DNA of 8,837 nt from Bordetella sp. (GTDB lineage: Bacteria; Pseudomonadota; Gammaproteobacteria; Burkholderiales; Burkholderiaceae_B), in the NCBI GenBank assembly GCA_027450125.1, contig DAIDKG010000161.1:1-8837 (forward strand). Direction: 5' to 3'. Below the pieces are notes generated by a model. That model was not told the DNA's origin. It saw only the letters and a list, made by a program, of their open reading frames with translations, and ran no database searches. Positions 5,617 to 8,837 of this stretch are shown here, in pieces (within the stretch, counting starts at the first letter, position 1; each line of letters starts with the position of its first letter). The position numbers and the translations under genes were made by a program.

Positions 5617-6558
5617 TTACAGCGCGGCAGCCAGTTCTGGCACGATCTGGAACAGATCGCCCACCAGGCCATAGTCGGCCACCCCGAAGATCGGCGCCTC
5701 CGGGTCCTTGTTGATCGCCACGATCACCTTCGAGTCCTTCATGCCCGCCAGGTGCTGGATCGCTCCCGAGATCCCCACCGCCACGTACAGCTGCGGCGCC
5801 ACGATCTTGCCCGTCTGCCCCACCTGCCAGTCGTTGGGCGCATAGCCCGCGTCCACCGCCGCGCGCGAAGCGCCCATCGCCGCGCCCAGCTTGTCGGCCA
5901 GCGGCTCCAGAATCTTGAAGTTCTCGGCGCTGCCCATGCCCCGCCCGCCCGAGACCACCACCTTGGCGCCCGCCAGCTCAGGACGGTCGCTCTTGGCCAC
6001 CTCCCGGCCCACGAAACTCGAGAGCCCCGAATCGGCCACCGCTTCGAGCGTTTGCACCGCAGCCGACCCACCCGTGGCCGCCACCGCGTCAAAACCCGTC
6101 GTGCGCACCGTCAGCACCTTGACCGCATCGACCGTCTGCACCGTGGCAATCGCGTTGCCCGCGTAAATCGGACGCACGAACGTGTCGGCCGACTCCACCC
6201 CGATGATGTCCGACACTTGCGCCACATCCAGCCTGGCCGCCACCCGCGGGGCCACGTTCTTGCCCGAGGCCGTGGCCGGAAACAGAATGTGGCTGTAGTC
6301 GGACGCCACGGCCAGCACCTGGGCCTGCAGGTTCTCGGCCAGGCCGTCGGCCAGCTGCGGCGCATCGGCCAGCAGCACCTTGCCCACCCCGGCCACCTGC
6401 GCGGCCGCCTCGGCCACCGCCTTCGCGTTGTGACCGGCCACCAGCACGTGCACATCGCCGCCGGCATGCTTTTGTATCTGCGCGGCCGCCGCCACGGCGT
6501 TCAGCGTCGCCCCCTTCAGATGGGCGTTATCGTGTTCGGCAATAACCAGTATCGTCAT
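5617..6558 (-). CDS. etfA: Electron transfer flavoprotein subunit alpha (313 aa)
   Basis: The FAD-binding subunit of ETF accepts electrons from acyl-CoA dehydrogenases and hands them to ETF:quinone oxidoreductase (not in the window). The N-terminal domain starts [10 protein letters not shown]. The C-terminal FAD domain (about 190-313) has the family signature: GGRGMGS (204-210), SRAAVDAGY (231-239), QVGQTGK (245-251), [11 protein letters not shown] (259-269) and [19 protein letters not shown] (283-301). The length is normal for EtfA. The ATG at 6558 comes two bases after the etfB stop codon, so the two are almost certainly translationally coupled to give equal amounts. AAGGTGG inside the end of etfB can serve as ribosome-binding site. 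The order hydratase, CoA-transferase, etfB, etfA suggests this ETF is used for the acyl-CoA oxidation encoded around it. Confidence 0.97.
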   Translation of the reverse strand: MTILVIAEHDNAHLKGATLNAVAAAAQIQKHAGGDVHVLVAGHNAKAVAEAAAQVAGVGKVLLADAPQLADGLAENLQAQVLAVASDYSHILFPATASGKNVAPRVAARLDVAQVSDIIGVESADTFVRPIYAGNAIATVQTVDAVKVLTVRTTGFDAVAATGGSAAVQTLEAVADSGLSSFVGREVAKSDRPELAGAKVVVSGGRGMGSAENFKILEPLADKLGAAMGASRAAVDAGYAPNDWQVGQTGKIVAPQLYVAVGISGAIQHLAGMKDSKVIVAINKDPEAPIFGVADYGLVGDLFQIVPELAAAL

Positions 6559-6560
6559 CT

Positions 6561-7310
6561 TCACACCACCTTCGCTTCGTTCTTGAGCTTGTCCACCAGC
6601 GCCGCCACATCGGCCACCTTGATGCCGGCCTTGCGCGCCGGCGGATCGGTCACCTTCAGCGTCTTGATGCGCGGCGCCGGATCCACGCCCAGATCGCCCG
6701 CAGTCAGCGTCTCCAGCGGCTTTTTCTTGGCCTTCATGATGTTGGGCAGCGTCACGTAGCGCGGCTCGTTCAGGCGCAGGTCCGTGGTGACAATGGCCGG
6801 CAGCTTGACCTGGATCGTCTCCAGCCCCCCGTCCACCTCGCGCGTCACCGTGGCCGTGCCCTCGCCCAGCTCGACCTTGCTGGCAAAGGTGGCCTGCGGC
6901 CAGCCCAGCAGCGCAGCCAGCATCTGGCCCGTCTGGTTCGCATCGTCGTCGATCGCCTGCTTGCCCAGAATGATCAGCTGCGGCTGCTCCTTCTCGGCCA
7001 CCGCCTTGAGCAGCTTGGCCACCGCCAGCGGCTGCAGCTCGACATCGGTCTGCACCAAAATGCCGCGGTCCGCCCCGATCGCCAGCGCCGTGCGCAGCGT
7101 CTCCTGCGCCTGCGCCACACCGCACGACACCGCCACCACCTCCGTAGCCTTGCCCGACTCCCTCAACCGCGTGGCTTCCTCCACCGCAATCTCGTCGAAC
7201 GGGTTCATCGACATCTTCACATTGGCGATATCCACACCGCTCTGATCGCTCTTGACGCGTACCTTGACGTTGTAGTCAACCACGCGCTTGACGGGCACAA
7301 GAATCTTCAT
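6561..7310 (-). CDS. etfB: Electron transfer flavoprotein subunit beta (249 aa)
   Basis: EtfB forms the heterodimer with EtfA, binds AMP as a structural cofactor, and carries the loop that docks onto acyl-CoA dehydrogenases. [19 protein letters not shown] at the N terminus and [14 protein letters not shown] (33-46) are typical. The family signature follows VTREVDGG and runs through [16 protein letters not shown] into [17 protein letters not shown] is the core of the recognition loop. The length is exactly that usual for the family. The ATG at 7310 has a modest GAGAG upstream and lies 24 bases after the CoA-transferase stop, so it is probably co-transcribed with that gene. Nothing looks damaged. 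Confidence 0.97.
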   Translation of the reverse strand: MKILVPVKRVVDYNVKVRVKSDQSGVDIANVKMSMNPFDEIAVEEATRLRESGKATEVVAVSCGVAQAQETLRTALAIGADRGILVQTDVELQPLAVAKLLKAVAEKEQPQLIILGKQAIDDDANQTGQMLAALLGWPQATFASKVELGEGTATVTREVDGGLETIQVKLPAIVTTDLRLNEPRYVTLPNIMKAKKKPLETLTAGDLGVDPAPRIKTLKVTDPPARKAGIKVADVAALVDKLKNEAKVV

Positions 7311-7334
7311 GATTCGCTCTCTAGAAAAAAGAAG

Positions 7335-8582
7335 TCACGCCGAAGCGGCTGGCATCGTGAGCACGCCCTTGTCGCGCAAGGCCGCGAGTTCCGCGTCGGA
7401 CAATGCCAGCAAGCGCTGCAGGACCTCGCGCGTCCCCTCGCCCAGGGTCGGCGGCGCGTTGCGTATGGGCAGGCGCCGGCCATCCAGCCGGTAGGGCGGC
7501 GCGAAGGTGTGGGTCTTGCCGGCCACAGGGTGCGGCATCTCGCGCAGCATTCCTGCCTGGCGCGTGCGCTCGCTGGTCAGCGCCTCGTGCAGACCCGAGA
7601 CGCGGCCGCATGGAATGCCGGATGCCGCCAGGCGCTCGAGCAGAACCTCGCAGGGAAACTGCCGGATCACGTCCTGCATCATGGGCAGCAGCGTCAGGCG
7701 GTTCCTGGCGCGCTCGACGTTCGTGGCATAGCGCGGATCCTCGACGATGTCGGGCCGCATCACGACCCGCCTGCAGAACTTGTCGAACTGCGTGTTGTTG
7801 CCTACCGCGATGATCACCGGCCCGTCGGCCGCGTCGAACATGCCGTAGGGCACGATGGATGGATGGGCGTTGCCGTAGCGCTTGGGGGCGTGGCCCAGCA
7901 GCATGGCGTCCAGGCCGTAATAGCTGGTGACCGTGATGCCGCAGTCGTAGAGCGACATCTCGATCAGGCGTCCGCGGCCCGTGCGTTCGCGGCGAAAGAG
8001 CGCGGCCAGGACGGCCTGAGCGGCATACATGCCCGTCATCATGTCGACCACGGCCACGCCGAACTTCAGCGGCGGCTGCGCGGCTTCGCCGTTCAGCGCC
8101 ATCAGCCCAGTCTCGCCCTGCAGCACCAGGTCGTAGCCGGGACGCGCGGCCTCGGGGCCGGTCGGGTCGTACCCGGAAATTGCGCAATAGACGAGATCGG
8201 GCTTGATGGCCTTGAGCCGCTCGTAGCCCAGGCCCAGCTTCTCGGCGCCGCCGTGCCTGAAATTGTGGATCACCACGTCGAATTGCGGCAAAAGCCGGTA
8301 GATCAGATCCACGCCCTCGGCCGACTGCAGATCCAGCGTGACCGAGCGCTTGTTGCGGTTCATGGCCGAGTAATACGTGGTCTCGGTCTTGCCGATGCGC
8401 ATGCCCCAATCGCGGGTATCGTCGCCGCGGCCCGGATGCTCGACCTTGACGACCTCGGCGCCGAAGTCGGCCAGCGCCTGCCCGCACAGCGGTCCGGCGA
8501 ACACGCGAGAAAGGTCCAGAACCCGCACGCCGTCCAGCGGCAGATCTTCGCCGTCGCGGGGCGTTTCGTTCGAACGCGTCAT
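7335..8582 (-). CDS. Class III CoA-transferase, CaiB/BaiF family (415 aa)
   Basis: The enzyme moves CoA from a donor acyl-CoA to a free carboxylic acid, activating it for oxidation, through a covalent aspartyl intermediate. GVRVLDLSRVFAGPLCGQ (18-35) begins the N-terminal Rossmann-type domain; FGAEVVKVEHPGRGDDTR (40-57) follows and helps bind CoA. The catalytic Asp is probably Asp151 in RPGYDLVLQGETG. Gln155 and SGYDPTGPEA (136-145) are also family features. The sequence style recalls succinyl-CoA:glutarate CoA-transferase-like members, but substrate cannot be assigned within this family. The ATG at 8582 has a strong AAGGAG (8595-8590) seven bases upstream. The gene lies 23 bases after the hydratase stop and 24 bases before etfB, which places it in a catabolic operon. 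Family firm; substrate open. Confidence 0.93.
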   Translation of the reverse strand: MTRSNETPRDGEDLPLDGVRVLDLSRVFAGPLCGQALADFGAEVVKVEHPGRGDDTRDWGMRIGKTETTYYSAMNRNKRSVTLDLQSAEGVDLIYRLLPQFDVVIHNFRHGGAEKLGLGYERLKAIKPDLVYCAISGYDPTGPEAARPGYDLVLQGETGLMALNGEAAQPPLKFGVAVVDMMTGMYAAQAVLAALFRRERTGRGRLIEMSLYDCGITVTSYYGLDAMLLGHAPKRYGNAHPSIVPYGMFDAADGPVIIAVGNNTQFDKFCRRVVMRPDIVEDPRYATNVERARNRLTLLPMMQDVIRQFPCEVLLERLAASGIPCGRVSGLHEALTSERTRQAGMLREMPHPVAGKTHTFAPPYRLDGRRLPIRNAPPTLGEGTREVLQRLLALSDAELAALRDKGVLTMPAASA

Positions 8583-8605
8583 GTCTTGTCTCCTTGTTGT
8601 TCTAT

Positions 8606-8837
8606 TCAGCCGCCCCGGCCGCGCAGGCCGGCAAAATCCGGCCGCCGCTTTTCCAGGAACGCGCCTATGCCTTCGCGCGACTCATCAGTCACCTGCGAAC
8701 GCACCATGGACTCGGCCTCCGCATCGAGCTGCCGGGCCAGCGTGCTTTCGTAAGCCGAACCGCACAGCGACTTGATGCGGGCCATGGCCTGCTCGGGCCC
8801 GCGGGCCACGTTCGCCGCCAGTTCCAGCGCCTGCGCC
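8606..8837 (-). CDS. Enoyl-CoA hydratase/isomerase family protein, C-terminal part, cut by window edge
   Basis: The last 76 residues are present; the rest, including the active site, lies past the right edge. The visible part runs from AQALELAANVARGPEQAM through a helical region to EGIGAFLEKRRPDF and the stop codon. This is the standard C terminus of crotonase-fold enzymes, where the final helices swap between subunits of the trimer and EGI-AFLEKR-P-F is highly conserved. Crotonase-fold members hydrate enoyl-CoA or do related chemistry, so the exact reaction is not determined. The 23-base gap to the CoA-transferase start suggests co-transcription, placing this gene earlier in the same operon; the operon promoter is outside the window. 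Confidence 0.9.
   Translation of the reverse strand, partial: AQALELAANVARGPEQAMARIKSLCGSAYESTLARQLDAEAESMVRSQVTDESREGIGAFLEKRRPDFAGLRGRGG

Noticed and set aside
5347..6759. Long open frame on the plus strand (about 470 codons)
   Set aside because: It overlaps etfA and the end of etfB in antisense, has an Arg/His-rich low-complexity translation, and carries no recognisable domain.
7509..8753. Long open frame on the plus strand (about 414 codons)
   Set aside because: It is antisense to the CoA-transferase, which has a complete family signature. No ribosome-binding site or domain supports it.
1..8837. tRNA, rRNA, CRISPR array, insertion sequence or prophage
   Set aside because: I saw no repeated spaced units, transposase motifs, terminal inverted repeats with target duplications, or RNA gene signatures.

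Overview
The window is GC-rich (about 65% by eye) and every credible gene lies on the minus strand. The gene set and protein style point to a betaproteobacterium of the family Alcaligenaceae, most likely Bordetella or Achromobacter. That placement is a judgement from recognised families, not a database match. The content is mostly core metabolism and stress defence. I see no tRNA, rRNA, CRISPR array, insertion sequence or phage gene.

Read in the direction of transcription (right to left), the window opens with the 3' end of an enoyl-CoA hydratase/isomerase gene (8606-8837, cut by the edge). A class III (CaiB/BaiF-type) CoA-transferase, EtfB and EtfA follow at gaps of 23, 24 and 2 bases, which looks like one operon for acyl-CoA activation and oxidation. 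A 406-base gap (5211-5616) follows. It holds a folded inverted repeat after etfA, an 18-bp operator-like palindrome, and a perfect TATAAT box serving a separately transcribed acyl-CoA dehydrogenase (3375-5210). That dehydrogenase must start at TTG, because an in-frame stop lies just upstream. The electrons it takes from acyl-CoA would pass to the EtfAB pair encoded next door, and the hydratase would act on its enoyl-CoA product.

Downstream is a 1-Cys peroxiredoxin of the Prx6/LsfA type (2633-3274) with its own ribosome-binding site and a textbook rho-independent terminator (2571-2603). Past the terminator is an orphan GtrII-like membrane glucosyltransferase gene (890-2539), with no gtrA or gtrB beside it.

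The left end holds the 5' part of a PA0069-family radical SAM gene (1-613), related to the DNA-repair photolyase-like proteins. Its start codon sits one base from a perfect LexA (SOS) box, CTGT-N8-ACAG, with arms extending to 10 bp each side. The box overlaps a promoter whose -10 element is so close to the ATG that the mRNA would be leaderless or nearly so. Behind it is an AT-rich island (about 26% GC over 711-800). This SOS-controlled, apparently leaderless radical SAM gene is the most interesting part of the window.
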